Positions 1 to 9,824 of a stretch of 64,000 nt of DNA are shown here, one piece after another. Made by a program: the position numbers and the translations under genes. The notes under the pieces are model-generated. The model was not told the DNA's origin, did not search any database, and saw only the letters and a list, made by a program, of their open reading frames with translations. Positions within the stretch are counted from its first letter, which is position 1; the number at the start of each line of letters is the position of its first letter. Origin of the DNA: AP-15 sp963785565 (lineage in GTDB: Bacteria > Pseudomonadota > Alphaproteobacteria > ATCC43930 > CGMCC-115725). Location: positions 372,001 through 436,000 of the forward strand of contig CAWAVV010000005.1 in NCBI GenBank assembly GCA_963785565.1, read 5' to 3'.

Positions 1-813
1 GCGGTCGCCACCGGCGCGCATCCCTGGGCCGAACGGCTGCGTCAGGCGAAGAACCCGATGCTGATCGTGGGGCAAGGGGCGTTGACGCGGGCGGATGGCG
101 CGCAGGTGCTGGCGAGCGCGCGCGAGATCGCCGAACATTGCGGCCTGGTGCGCGACGGCTGGAACGGGTTCAATGTGCTGCACCGGGCCGCGGCGCGGGT
201 CGGCGGCCTCGATATCGGCTTTGTGCCACAACCGGGCGGGCGTGATGTCGCCGACATTCTCGAGGGCTGCCGGTCGGGCGCGATCGAAGTGCTCTATCTT
301 CTCGGCGCCGACGAGATAGACGTTGGCGATCTCGGCTCGGCCTTTGTCGTATATCAAGGACACCACGGCGACCGGGGCGCCGAGCGGGCCGACGTGATCC
401 TGCCGGGGGCGGCCTATACCGAGAAGGATGGCACCTATCTCAACACCGAGGGACGGGCGCAGCTCGGCCGCCGCGCGGTCTTTCCACCCGGTGACGCGCG
501 CGAGGACTGGACGATCATCCGTGCGCTCTCGGCCGCGGTCGGCCGGCCGCTTCCCTTCGACAGTCTGGGCGAGTTGCGCCGCCGCCTGCGCGCCGCCCAT
601 CCGTCCGCCGCCGAAATCGACCGGGTGACGCCGGCGGTATGGGGCGACTTCGGCGAGACCGGGCCGATCGAGCCGCGCCCGTTCGCCTATCCGATCGCGG
701 ATTTCTACCGCACCGATCCGATCAGCCGGGCGAGCGCGACGATGGCCGAGTGCAGCGACGTATTCTTGGCGCATCACGGCGAATTGCCCGCGCGGACCGG
801 CACGCATGGCTGA
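1..813 (+). CDS. nuoG: NADH-quinone oxidoreductase subunit G, C-terminal part
   Basis: The frame is open from base 1, so this is the 3' part of a gene starting before the window (about 270 residues visible). NuoG is the large iron-sulfur subunit of complex I and belongs to the molybdopterin oxidoreductase family. The stretch with PGAAYTEKDGTYLNTEGRAQ near the middle is the typical dinucleotide-binding-like segment of NuoG C-terminal domains. The stop overlaps the start of nuoH by 8 bp, which supports translational coupling within the nuo operon. The identity is strongly supported by the order nuoG-H-I-J-K-L-M-N. Confidence 0.93.
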   Translation, partial: AVATGAHPWAERLRQAKNPMLIVGQGALTRADGAQVLASAREIAEHCGLVRDGWNGFNVLHRAAARVGGLDIGFVPQPGGRDVADILEGCRSGAIEVLYLLGADEIDVGDLGSAFVVYQGHHGDRGAERADVILPGAAYTEKDGTYLNTEGRAQLGRRAVFPPGDAREDWTIIRALSAAVGRPLPFDSLGELRRRLRAAHPSAAEIDRVTPAVWGDFGETGPIEPRPFAYPIADFYRTDPISRASATMAECSDVFLAHHGELPARTGTHG

Positions 814-1819
814 TTTTTGGCATGGCTATGCCTGGCCGACGGTGATCACGGTCGGCGAGGTGCTGGCGGTGGTCGTGCTGCTTCTGATTGCCGTCGCCTT
901 TTTGACTTACGCCGAGCGCAAGGTGCTGGCGTTTTCGCAACTGCGCAAAGGGCCGAACGTGGTCGGCCCGTTTGGGCTGCTGCAGCCCTTCGCCGATGGT
1001 CTCAAGCTGCTGATCAAGGAAACAATCGTCCCGAGCGGGGCCAATCGTATCGTATTCATCGCCGCGCCGATCGTCACCTTTACGTTGAGCCTCGTAGCCT
1101 GGGCGGCGATCCCGTTCAATCCGGGCGTGGTGATCGCCGACATCAATGTCGGGATTCTCTACCTGTTCGCGATCAGCTCGCTCGGGGTGTACGGCATTAT
1201 CCTCGCCGGCTGGGCGTCGAATTCGCGTTACGCTTTTCTCGGCGCGTTGCGGTCGGCGGCGCAGATGGTTTCGTACGAGGTCGCAATCGGCTTTGTGCTG
1301 GTCACCGTGCTGGTTTGTGTCGGCTCGCTGAACTTGACCGATATCGTCGAGGCGCAGCGGCACATCTGGTTCGCGGTCCCGCTATTGCCGATGTTCGTGA
1401 TTTTCTTCATCTCCGGCTTGGCCGAGACCAACCGCGCTCCGTTCGACGTAGTTGAGGGCGAGACGGAGTTGGTGGCCGGCTATTTCGTCGAATATTCGGC
1501 GATGGCGTTTGCGCTGTTCTACCTCGGCGAATACGCCAACATGATCCTGATGAGCGCGATGACCAGCGTGCTGTTCCTCGGTGGCTGGCTGGCCCCGTTC
1601 GGAGTGCCGCCGTTCACTTGGGTCCCCGGACCGATCTGGTTCCTGCTCAAGATCGCCTTTGTGCTGTTCTGTTTTCTGTGGGTGCGTGCGACCTTCCCGC
1701 GATTCCGCTATGACCAGTTGATGCGGCTCGGCTGGAAGGTGTTTCTGCCGTTCTCGCTGTTCTGGCTGGTATTGACCGCGGGGGTATTGACCGCGGCCGG
1801 ATGGCTGCCGGCGCACTGA
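806..1819 (+). CDS. nuoH: NADH-quinone oxidoreductase subunit H
   Basis: 337 residues, the usual NuoH length, with about eight hydrophobic membrane segments. NuoH is the complex I membrane subunit at the junction with the hydrophilic arm, forming part of the quinone chamber. Diagnostic motifs are GPNVVGPFGLLQPFAD around residues 49-64 and AETNRAPFDVVEGETELVAG at residues 206-225. The ATG at 806 overlaps the nuoG stop and gives the normal N-terminus. The gene is intact and acts with the other nuo products in proton-pumping NADH oxidation. Confidence 0.97.
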   Translation: MADFWHGYAWPTVITVGEVLAVVVLLLIAVAFLTYAERKVLAFSQLRKGPNVVGPFGLLQPFADGLKLLIKETIVPSGANRIVFIAAPIVTFTLSLVAWAAIPFNPGVVIADINVGILYLFAISSLGVYGIILAGWASNSRYAFLGALRSAAQMVSYEVAIGFVLVTVLVCVGSLNLTDIVEAQRHIWFAVPLLPMFVIFFISGLAETNRAPFDVVEGETELVAGYFVEYSAMAFALFYLGEYANMILMSAMTSVLFLGGWLAPFGVPPFTWVPGPIWFLLKIAFVLFCFLWVRATFPRFRYDQLMRLGWKVFLPFSLFWLVLTAGVLTAAGWLPAH

Positions 1820-1847
1820 GCGGCGGAACGAGGCGGAGGAACGATCG

Positions 1848-2336
1848 ATGATATCTCTGGCACGCAGCGCCCGCGGATTATTGCTGAGCGAGCTGCTTTC
1901 GGGGTTGGCGCTGACCTTGCGCTACATGTTCAAGGGCGCGGTCACGGTCAACTATCCCTATGAAAAGGGACCGCTCAGCACCCGCTTTCGCGGCGAGCAC
2001 GCGTTGCGCCGCTATCCCAATGGCGAGGAGCGCTGTATCGCGTGCAAATTGTGCGAGGCGATCTGCCCGGCGCTGGCGATCACGATCGAGGCCGAGCCGC
2101 GCGAGGACGGCAGCCGGCGCACCACTCGCTATGACATCGATATGACCAAGTGCATCTATTGCGGCTATTGCCAGGAGGCCTGCCCGGTCGATGCGATCGT
2201 CGAGGGGCCGAATTTCGAATTCGCCACGGAAACTCGCGAGGAATTGTTCTACGACAAGCAGAAATTGCTCGACAACGGCGACCGGTGGGAGGCGGAAATC
2301 GCCAAAAACCTGGCGCTCGACGCTCCTTATCGATGA
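1848..2336 (+). CDS. nuoI: NADH-quinone oxidoreductase subunit I
   Basis: 162 residues. Two 4Fe-4S ferredoxin motifs are visible: CIACKLCEAICP (Cys 63, 66, 69, 73) and CIYCGYCQEACP (Cys 102, 105, 108, 112). These bind clusters N6a and N6b, which pass electrons toward quinone. A strong GGAGGA ribosome binding site lies 7 bases before the ATG. The gene is intact and follows nuoH after 28 bp. A 97-bp gap with a short GC-rich palindrome separates it from nuoJ. Confidence 0.97.
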   Translation: MISLARSARGLLLSELLSGLALTLRYMFKGAVTVNYPYEKGPLSTRFRGEHALRRYPNGEERCIACKLCEAICPALAITIEAEPREDGSRRTTRYDIDMTKCIYCGYCQEACPVDAIVEGPNFEFATETREELFYDKQKLLDNGDRWEAEIAKNLALDAPYR

Positions 2337-2433
2337 GCTGGATGACGTTGTCCGCGACATGGCCTTTCACCCAACTCGCTGCGCTCGGCCCCCGGGGCCG
2401 CGTGGCTGAGGGGCTCGCTCGGAGAGCGTACGG

Positions 2434-3048
2434 ATGATCCTCCAGGCGATCCTGTTCTATCTGTTCGCCGCAGCGGCGGTGGCGGCCGGAGCGATGGTCG
2501 TCGTCGCCCGCAATCCGGTTCATTCGGTGCTGTTTTTGATCCTCGCCTTTTTCAACACCGCCGGCCTCTTCGTGCTGATCGGCGCCGAGTTCCTGGCGAT
2601 GATCCTGGTCATCGTCTATGTCGGGGCGGTCGCGGTGCTGTTTCTGTTTGTTGTGATGATGCTCAATATCGACTTCGCCGATCTGCGCAGCGGCTTCGTG
2701 CGCTATCTGCCGATCGGCGCCTTGGTCGGCTTGGTCCTGCTGGCGGAACTGGTGCTGGTCTCGGTCAGCTGGGCGGTTACCGCGTCCGGGGCAGTGGCAC
2801 CTGCCGTACTGCCGCCCGGCGGCGTCGCGCTCAGCAACACGCGCGCGCTCGGCGACATTCTCTATACGCGCTATCTGTTCGCATTTCAGGGGGCCGGGTT
2901 GATCCTTCTGGTCGCGATGATCGGGGCAATCGTGCTGACCCTTCGCCGTCGCGCCGATGTACGGCGGCAATCTATCGCGTCTCAGCTCGCCCGCACCCGC
3001 GCCCAATCGGTCGAGGTGGTCAAAGTACCGGTCGGCGGCGGCGTGTGA
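2434..3048 (+). CDS. nuoJ: NADH-quinone oxidoreductase subunit J
   Basis: 204 residues with five hydrophobic segments, typical of the NuoJ membrane subunit of complex I. The N-terminal part contains the family segment ARNPVHSVLFLILAFFNTAG and the following FLAMILVIVYVGAVAVLFLF region, including the pi-bulge helix typical of NuoJ. The stop overlaps the nuoK start (TGATG), so the two genes are probably translationally coupled. The gene is intact. Confidence 0.96.
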   Translation: MILQAILFYLFAAAAVAAGAMVVVARNPVHSVLFLILAFFNTAGLFVLIGAEFLAMILVIVYVGAVAVLFLFVVMMLNIDFADLRSGFVRYLPIGALVGLVLLAELVLVSVSWAVTASGAVAPAVLPPGGVALSNTRALGDILYTRYLFAFQGAGLILLVAMIGAIVLTLRRRADVRRQSIASQLARTRAQSVEVVKVPVGGGV

Positions 3049-3356
3049 TGGCGATTGGCCTCAGCCATTACCTGGCGGTCGCGGCAATCCTGTTTACGCT
3101 TGGGATCTTCGGCATCTTTCTCAATCGCAAGAACGTCATCATCATCCTGATGTCGATCGAGCTGATGCTGCTTGCCGTCAACATTAACTTTGTGGCCTTC
3201 TCGGTGTTCCACAACGATCTCGTCGGCCAAGCCTTCGCCATGTTCGTGCTGACTGTCGCCGCGGCCGAGGCGGCGATCGGGCTCGCCATCCTCGTCGTCT
3301 ATTTCCGCAACCGCGGCACGATCCGGGTCGAAGACATCAACATGATGAAAGGCTGA
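3048..3356 (+). CDS. nuoK: NADH-quinone oxidoreductase subunit K
   Basis: 102 residues from the ATG at 3048; a GTG at 3045 would add one residue, but the ATG gives the standard NuoK N-terminus and length. Three transmembrane helices are visible. The conserved membrane glutamates lie in MSIELMLLAVNIN and in AAAEAAIGLAILV. NuoK is part of the antiporter-like membrane arm of complex I. It overlaps the nuoJ stop by one base and is 4 bp from the nuoL start. The gene is intact. Confidence 0.96.
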   Translation: MAIGLSHYLAVAAILFTLGIFGIFLNRKNVIIILMSIELMLLAVNINFVAFSVFHNDLVGQAFAMFVLTVAAAEAAIGLAILVVYFRNRGTIRVEDINMMKG

Positions 3357-3360
3357 GGGG

Positions 3361-5287
3361 TTGGCGCTCGCCATCGTCTTTCTGCCGCTGTTCGCCGCTG
3401 TCATCGCCGGGTTTTTCGGTCGGGCGATTGGCGACCGCGGCGCGCAGATCATCACCTGCGGCGCGCTGCTGCTGTCGGCGGTGTTGGGCATCTTCGTCTT
3501 TCGCGAAATCCTGGCCACACCGGAGCCGCAGATCATTCCTGTGGCGCAGTGGATCGTCGCCGGCGGGGTCGACGTCACCTGGTCGATCCGTCTCGACACC
3601 TTGAGCGGGGTTATGATCCTCGTCGTCACCATCGTCTCGTCGATGGTCCATGTCTATTCCATCGGCTACATGGCCGAGGACAAATCGATCCCGCGTTTCA
3701 TGGCGTATTTGAGCCTGTTTACCTTTTTCATGCTGACGCTGGTTACCTCGAACGACTTTGTCCAGCTGTTCTTCGGCTGGGAAGGCGTGGGCCTGATGTC
3801 CTATTTGCTGATCGGCTTCTGGTACGATCGGCCCACGGCTAACGCCGCCGCGATCAAGGCCTTCATCGTCAACCGGATCGGCGATTTTGGCTTCTCGCTC
3901 GGCATATACGCGGTCTTTGTGATCTTTGGCACCTTGTCGTTTCCCGAGGTCTTCGCCAGGGCGCCGAAGGTGGTCGGCACGACGATGGAGTTTCTTCACT
4001 GGCGGGTCGATTCGCTGACTCCTCGCCTGCATCCTGTTGTTCATCGGCGCGATGGGGAAGTCGGCGCAGATCCCGCTCCATACCTGGCTGCCGGACGCGA
4101 TGGAAGGGCCGACTCCGGTCTCCGCCCTGATCCACGCGGCGACCATGGTCACCGCCGGCGTGTTCATGGTTGCGCGGCTATCGCCTTTGTTCGAATACGC
4201 CCCGACCGGCCTTGCTGTCGTTGGCGTGATCGGGGGGACCACCGCGATCTTCGCCGCCAGCATCGGCATGGCGCAGAACGACATCAAAAAGGTCGTCGCC
4301 TACTCGACTTGCAGCCAACTTGGCTACATGTTCGCCGCAGCCGGTGTCTCGGCCTATGCCGCCAGCATCTTCCACCTCTTCACCCACGCATTCTTCAAGG
4401 GCCTGTTGTTTCTCTGCTGCGGCGCGGTGATTCACGCGATGGGCGGCGAGCAGGACATGCGCCGCATGGGCGGGCTGTGGCGCAAGACCCCGATCACCTA
4501 TGTAACGATGTGGGTCGGCGCGCTGTCCTTGAGCGGCATTCCGCCGTTTTCCGGCTATTGGTCGAAGGACACGATCCTCGATGCGGCTTGGGCGTCCGGA
4601 AGCGCAGTCGGCCGCTACGGCTGGGTGCTCGGCACCGCCGCGGCGTTCATGACCGCCTTTTACATCTCGCGCGTGATGTTCATGACCTTTCACGGCGAGC
4701 CGCGCGCTGACGAAGAGACGATGCATCATGCCCATGAAAGCCCGTGGGTCATGCTGATCCCGCTGATCGTGCTGGCGATCGGGGCCACGTTCTTCGGCTG
4801 GCTCGGCTACGATTATTTTATCGGCGATGCCAGCGCCGGGTTTTGGAAGGCCGCGATCCTGGTGCTGCCAGGCCACGATGCGCTGGCGAAGGCCGAAGAG
4901 ATACCTCTGCTGATCCGCTATCTGCCGCTGGTCTGCGGTGTCGCCGGCATTGCGGTCGCTTATATCTTCTACATCGTCGACACGAGAATCCCGGTGCGGC
5001 TCGCCCAGCGCTTCCGCGAGCTCTACTTGTTCCTGCTCAACAAATGGTATTTCGACGAGCTTTACGACCTGCTGTTCGTCCGTCCGGCCTTTGTGCTCGG
5101 GGACGGGTTTTGGAAGGGCGGCGACGGCGCCGTTATCGACGGGCTCGGTCCCGACGGCGTCTCCGCGCTGACCCGCGACCTGGCGCGCCAGGCGAGCCGG
5201 CTGCAAACCGGATATCTCTATCACTACGCGTTTGCCATGATGATCGGGCTCGCGGCGTTCGTGACCTGGTATTTGTTGCGGCGGTGA
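3361..5287 (+). CDS. nuoL: NADH-quinone oxidoreductase subunit L, one frameshift
   Basis: The TTG at 3361 begins the normal NuoL N-terminus (antiporter-like proton-pumping subunit, about 640 residues). The frame is correct up to DSLT near 4020 and resumes in the next frame as LACILLFIGAMGKSAQ, continuing to the stop at 5287. Removing one C from the CC at 4021-4022 restores a perfect family sequence. Conserved HTWLPDAMEGPTPVSALIHA follows the break, and the C-terminal lateral helix region is present. Because nuoM and the rest of the operon are intact, a base-calling error is more likely than real gene loss, but the sequence as given does not encode full-length NuoL. Confidence 0.93.
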
Positions 5288-5300
5288 GGGGAAAAGCCTC

Positions 5301-6821
5301 GTGAGCCACTGGCCGCTGCTCTCGCTCGTGACGTTTTTGCCGCTGGTCGGCGCGTTCTTCATTTTGATTGCCCGCGGCGAGGAGGCGGTCGTTGCCCGCA
5401 ACGCGCGCTTTATCGCGCTGTGGACTTCGCTGATCGTGTTTGCGCTGTCGATCGTGCTGTGGGCCGAATTCGATCCCAATACCGCCGCCTTTCAATTTGT
5501 CGAGCACGCCCGATGGATTGCGTTAGGTGGATTTACGATCAGCTATCACCTGGGCATCGACGGCATTTCGCTGTTTTTTATTCTGCTGTCCACATTGTTG
5601 ACACTGGTGTCGATCGTCTCAGCCTGGGAGATCATCCAAGTTCAGGTCAAAGAATTTATGATCATGTTTCTCGTTTTGGAAACGTTTATGGTCGGCATAT
5701 TTTGTGCGCTGGATTTTATTTTGTTCTATGTATTTTTCGAAGGCGTGCTGGTCCCGATGTTTCTTATCATCGGGATCTGGGGCGGGTCGCGGCGTATCTA
5801 TTCGGCATTCAAGTTTTTTTTGTACACGCTGCTAGGCTCGGTGCTGATGCTGCTCGCCATCCTGGCGATCTATTTCAAGACCGGGACCACCGACATCGTC
5901 TATGCGTTAAATCACCCAAATCTGTTCTCGCCGAGTCTGCAAAAATGGCTGTGGCTGGCGTTTTTTGCGTCGTTTGCCGTCAAAATCCCGATGTGGCCGG
6001 TCCATACCTGGCTGCCGGACGCGCATGTCGAGGCGCCGACCGCCGGCTCGGTCATCCTCGCCGCGATTTTGCTGAAGCTCGGCGGATACGGCTTTCTGCG
6101 CTTCTCGCTGCCGATGTTTCCGGCCGCCTCGCACTTTTTCACGCCGCTGATCTTCACCTTGAGCGCGATCGCGGTGATTTACACGTCGCTGGTGGCGCTC
6201 GCCCAGACCGACATGAAAAAGACGATCGCGTATTCCTCGGTCGCCCATATGGGTTTTGTGACGATGGGTGCGTTCGCGCTGACGAGCGAAGCCGTGCAGG
6301 GTGCGGTCATTCAAATGCTCAGCCACGGGTTGGTCTCGGCGGCGCTGTTCCTGTGCGTCGGCGTGCTCTACGACCGGCTGCACACCCACGAGATCGCACG
6401 CTTTGGTGGTTTGGTCGAGCGCATGCCGGCCTACGCCTTTGTCTTCATGGTCTTTATGCTGGCGTCGATCGGGCTCCCCGGCACCAGCGGTTTTGTCGGC
6501 GAGTTCCTGATCCTGATCGGCACCTTCAAGGTTTCGACGCTCGAATGCTTTCTCGTGGCAACCGCACTCTTTCTCGGCCCGATGTATATGCTCTACCTCT
6601 ATCGCCGGGTGATCTTCGGCACGCTCACCCGCGCCGATCTGCGCAACATCCTCGACCTCAGCGCGCGCGAGAAGCTGGTGTTCGCCCCGCTCTTGGTGCT
6701 GGTGCTGTGGATGGGCATCTATCCCTCGTCGTTTTTGCGCCCGATCCAGGTCTCGGTCGATCACATGATCGCGCAGGCCGGGGTGCAGGCCTCCGGCTTG
6801 CGCCGCGCCGCGATGCGCTAG
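5301..6821 (+). CDS. nuoM: NADH-quinone oxidoreductase subunit M
   Basis: 506 residues from a GTG start, intact, with about 14 hydrophobic segments. NuoM is the second antiporter-like proton-pumping subunit of complex I. Typical segments include YHLGIDGISLFFILLSTLLT near residue 80 and KIPMWPVHTWLPDAHVEAPT in the central region, with the conserved lysine and glutamate positions of the family. Spacing is 13 bp after nuoL and 10 bp before nuoN. Its base composition matches the rest of the operon. Confidence 0.97.
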   Translation: MSHWPLLSLVTFLPLVGAFFILIARGEEAVVARNARFIALWTSLIVFALSIVLWAEFDPNTAAFQFVEHARWIALGGFTISYHLGIDGISLFFILLSTLLTLVSIVSAWEIIQVQVKEFMIMFLVLETFMVGIFCALDFILFYVFFEGVLVPMFLIIGIWGGSRRIYSAFKFFLYTLLGSVLMLLAILAIYFKTGTTDIVYALNHPNLFSPSLQKWLWLAFFASFAVKIPMWPVHTWLPDAHVEAPTAGSVILAAILLKLGGYGFLRFSLPMFPAASHFFTPLIFTLSAIAVIYTSLVALAQTDMKKTIAYSSVAHMGFVTMGAFALTSEAVQGAVIQMLSHGLVSAALFLCVGVLYDRLHTHEIARFGGLVERMPAYAFVFMVFMLASIGLPGTSGFVGEFLILIGTFKVSTLECFLVATALFLGPMYMLYLYRRVIFGTLTRADLRNILDLSAREKLVFAPLLVLVLWMGIYPSSFLRPIQVSVDHMIAQAGVQASGLRRAAMR

Positions 6822-6831
6822 GACCGGCCTC

Positions 6832-8284
6832 GTGACGGCAATCGCGTTCTCCGATCTGTCGCCGGCCTTGCCGGAGATCGTGCTCGTCGTGGCGGCGATG
6901 GCGCTGTTGATCCTTGGCGCATTTCGCGGCGAACGCGCGACCGGGCTCGTCTCGTGGCTCGCCGCAGCGGCGCTCGTCCTGGTCTTTATCGTGCTGCTGA
7001 CCGGCGGCCCCGCGCGCCGCGTCGGGTTTTACGGCATGATTGTCGGCGATGCCTTTGGCATGTTCGTGAACGTGCTGGTGTTGCTGGGCTCCCTGCTCGC
7101 GATCCTGCTGGCGATCGATTACAACAAAGTGCAGGGGATCGACCGTTTCGAATTCCCGGTGCTGGTGCTGCTGGCGACGACCGGGATGATGGTGATGATC
7201 TCGGCCAACGACCTGATCACCCTCTATGTCGGCGTCGAATTGCAGAATTTGGCGCTCTATGTGGTGGCGAGCTTTGATCGCGAATTCGCGGCGGTCGAGC
7301 GAAGCCGGGCTCAAATATTTTGTTCTCGGCGGGCTGTCCTCGGGCATGCTGCTTTACGGGCTGTCGCTGATCTACGGGTCCGCCGGCACCACCGGGTTTG
7401 CCGAGCTTGCCCGGATCGTCGCGGGCGGCGGGGCGGTGTCGCCCGGTCTCATCGTCGGTCTCGCTTTTGCCGTCGCCGGGCTCGCCTTCAAGTTTTCCGC
7501 GGTGCCGTTCCACATGTGGACCCCCGATGTCTACGAGGGCGCGCCGACCCCGGTCTCCGCGTTTTTTGCGGTGGCGCCCAAACTGGCGGTGCTGGCGTTG
7601 TTCGTGCGGCTGATGATCACCCCGTTTGGCGCCCTGATCGGTGAGTGGCGGCAAATCGTCGTCTTCCTGTCGATCACCTCGATGGTGTTTGGCTCGGTCG
7701 CCGCGGTTGCCCAGCGCAACATCAAGCGACTGATGGCCTACAGCTCGATCAGCCATGTCGGCTATCTGCTGATCGGCCTCGCGGTGGGAACCGCTGAAGG
7801 CATCCGCGGGCTGCTGGTCTATCTGGCGATCTACCTGTTCATGACGATCGGCGCCTGGGCGATGATTTTGACGATGCGGCGCGAGGGACGGATGCTGGAA
7901 CAGATCGCCGATCTCGGCGGTCTGTCGCGCACGCATCCGGCGTTAGCGCTGGCGCTCGCGATTTTTCTGTTTTCGCTGGCCGGCATCCCGCCAACCGCCG
8001 GCTTTTTCGCCAAGCTCTATATCTTTTTCGCCGCGATCGACGCGCATCTCGTGGGGCTCGCCGTGATCGGCGTCGTGACCAGCGTGGTCGGCGCCTTTTA
8101 TTATCTGTGGATCGTCAAGGCCATGTATTTTGACGAGCCGGTCGGCGCCTTCGACGTGCCGATCGCCGGCGAGCTCAAAGGTGTGCTGGTGGTGACCGCG
8201 CTGGTGACGTTGTTCTTCTTTTTGCTGCCGGGGCCGGTCGTCGGCAGCGCCGAGGTGGCGGCGTCCTCGCTGTTTCTCCGGTGA
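6832..8284 (+). CDS. nuoN: NADH-quinone oxidoreductase subunit N, one frameshift
   Basis: The GTG at 6832 starts the NuoN antiporter-like subunit. The frame is correct through LYVVASFDREFA and switches by one base near 7290 to RSSEAGLKYFVLGGLSSGML, then runs to the stop at 8284. Deleting one G of the GG at 7290-7291 restores the expected protein of about 480 residues. This is the second single-base insertion in the operon, like the one in nuoL. The 3' end overlaps the birA GTG start. Function is inferred to be intact in the organism, with the break as a probable sequence error. Confidence 0.92.
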
Positions 8285-9042
8285 CCGGGTTGCTGTCACG
8301 GCTACCGGATGGCTATCGGCTGGTTTCGCGCGAGACCGTCGGCAGCACCAATGACGAGGCCAAACGGCTAGCACGCTCGGGCGCCGAGCAGGGCACTCTG
8401 GTGTGGGCATTGGAGCAAACCGCCGGGCGTGGGCGGCGCGCGCGCGAATGGGTGTCGCCGCGCGGCAACCTCTATGCCTCGCTGGTCCTGCGGCCGGCCT
8501 GCCCACTCGATCGCGCGGCGCAGCTTGGGTTTGTCGCAGCGCTGGCGGTCGGCGACGCGTTGGCCGCATTGGTTCCGGAACTCGGTGAGCCCGCATTAAA
8601 ATGGCCAAACGACGTGCTGGTCGGCGGCCGTAAGATCGCCGGCCTCCTGCTCGAATCGGAGATCGGAGAGAACGGGGACCTGGCCTTTCTGATCGTCGGC
8701 GTCGGGATCAACCTGGTCTCGGCGCCGACCGACGCCGAGTTTCCGGCCACGTCCATCCTTGGCGAAGGTTACCGCCCGCCTGAGCCGGCGGCGATGCTCG
8801 AAGCCTTCGCCCCGCATTTCGACTCATGGGCGCGATGTTGGCGGGCGGAGGGTTTCGCACCGGTGCGCTCGGCTTGGCGGGCGCGGGCGGGCGGGCTCGG
8901 ACGGGCGATCCGGGTTCGCCTCGAAGGCGCCACCTTGCACGGCCGGTTCGCCGATATAGATCAGCGGGGTGTGCTGCTGCTGGACACCCCCGACGGACGC
9001 CGGCATATCTCGGCGGGCGACGTGTTCCCGGCCACAAGCTGA
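8281..9042 (+). CDS. birA: biotin--[acetyl-CoA-carboxylase] ligase
   Basis: 253 residues. It attaches biotin to the biotin carboxyl carrier protein through biotinyl-AMP. The biotin-binding segment AGRGRRARE lies at residues 48-56, and KWPNDVLV with GRKIAGLLLE at about 107-125 matches the catalytic core. There is no N-terminal helix-turn-helix, so it is a monofunctional ligase rather than the E. coli-type repressor. It starts with GTG overlapping the nuoN stop. Placement after nuoN and before coaX is a common alphaproteobacterial arrangement. Confidence 0.94.
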   Translation: MTGLLSRLPDGYRLVSRETVGSTNDEAKRLARSGAEQGTLVWALEQTAGRGRRAREWVSPRGNLYASLVLRPACPLDRAAQLGFVAALAVGDALAALVPELGEPALKWPNDVLVGGRKIAGLLLESEIGENGDLAFLIVGVGINLVSAPTDAEFPATSILGEGYRPPEPAAMLEAFAPHFDSWARCWRAEGFAPVRSAWRARAGGLGRAIRVRLEGATLHGRFADIDQRGVLLLDTPDGRRHISAGDVFPATS

Positions 9043-9050
9043 CGGGTCCG

Positions 9051-9824
9051 ATGCTGCTCGCGGTCAACGTCAACAACACGAACACCGTGTTCGCCGTATG
9101 GGATGGCGCTCGCCTGGCCGGGGCGTGGCGCGCCGCCACCGACGCGCGCCGTACGGCCGACGAGTATGTGGTATGGCTCGATCATCTCCTCGCGCTCAAG
9201 GGTTTATCGCGCCGGGAGATCGAGGGCGCGATCATCGCCAGCGTCGTTCCGGAGGCAAATTTCAATTTGCGCCGGCTGTGCCGCGAGTATTGCCGCAGCG
9301 AGCCGCTCGTCGTCGGTGAGCCGGGCGTGAGGATTGGCGCGCGGTCGCTGGTCGACCGGCCGGAGGAGGTCGGCGCCGACCGTCTTGTCAATACCGTGGC
9401 GGCGCACGACCGCTATAAGGGGCCGCTGATCGTCGTCGATTTCGGCACGGCCACCACCTTTGACTTGGTGGATGCCGACGGTAATTATCGGGGCGGGGTG
9501 ATCGCCCCCGGCATCAACTTGTCGCTGCGGGCGCTCACCATGGCAACGGCGCAGCTGCCCAGCGTGCCGATCGCCCGCACCGAAAAAGTGATCGGCACCA
9601 GCACCGTCGGGTGCATGCAGTCCGGCATCTTCTGGGGCTATGTCGGGCTGGTCGAAGGGCTCGTCGCCCGCATCAAGCAGGAATTCGGCGCGCCGATGAG
9701 CGTCGTATCGACTGGCGGCCTGGCGCCGCTGTTCGATGGCGTCACCGGCGCTATCGAGAGAACCGATCCTGATCTGACCTTGTGGGGGTTGCGCCTGATT
9801 TACCAACGAAACAACGATAAATGA
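9051..9824 (+). CDS. coaX: type III pantothenate kinase
   Basis: 257 residues from the ATG at 9051, which gives the normal N-terminus MLLAVNVNNTNTVFAVW. CoaX phosphorylates pantothenate in the first step of coenzyme A synthesis. VGADR near residue 108 and the segment VDFGTATTFDLVD support the family. The first nucleotide-binding motif, usually DxGNT, reads NVNNT here, so both the acidic residue and the glycine are replaced; alphaproteobacterial members may vary at this place, but it deserves a check. It overlaps rnj by 4 bp (ATGA). Confidence 0.92.
   Translation: MLLAVNVNNTNTVFAVWDGARLAGAWRAATDARRTADEYVVWLDHLLALKGLSRREIEGAIIASVVPEANFNLRRLCREYCRSEPLVVGEPGVRIGARSLVDRPEEVGADRLVNTVAAHDRYKGPLIVVDFGTATTFDLVDADGNYRGGVIAPGINLSLRALTMATAQLPSVPIARTEKVIGTSTVGCMQSGIFWGYVGLVEGLVARIKQEFGAPMSVVSTGGLAPLFDGVTGAIERTDPDLTLWGLRLIYQRNNDK

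Noticed and set aside
722..1363. Long antisense ORFs across the nuo operon and rnj
   Set aside because: They are frame shadows caused by high GC and codon bias; the sense genes fully explain these regions.
4010..4040. Programmed ribosomal frameshift in nuoL
   Set aside because: There is no slippery heptamer and nuoL is not known to use recoding; a one-base repair at CC 4021-4022 restores the protein, as in several other genes here.
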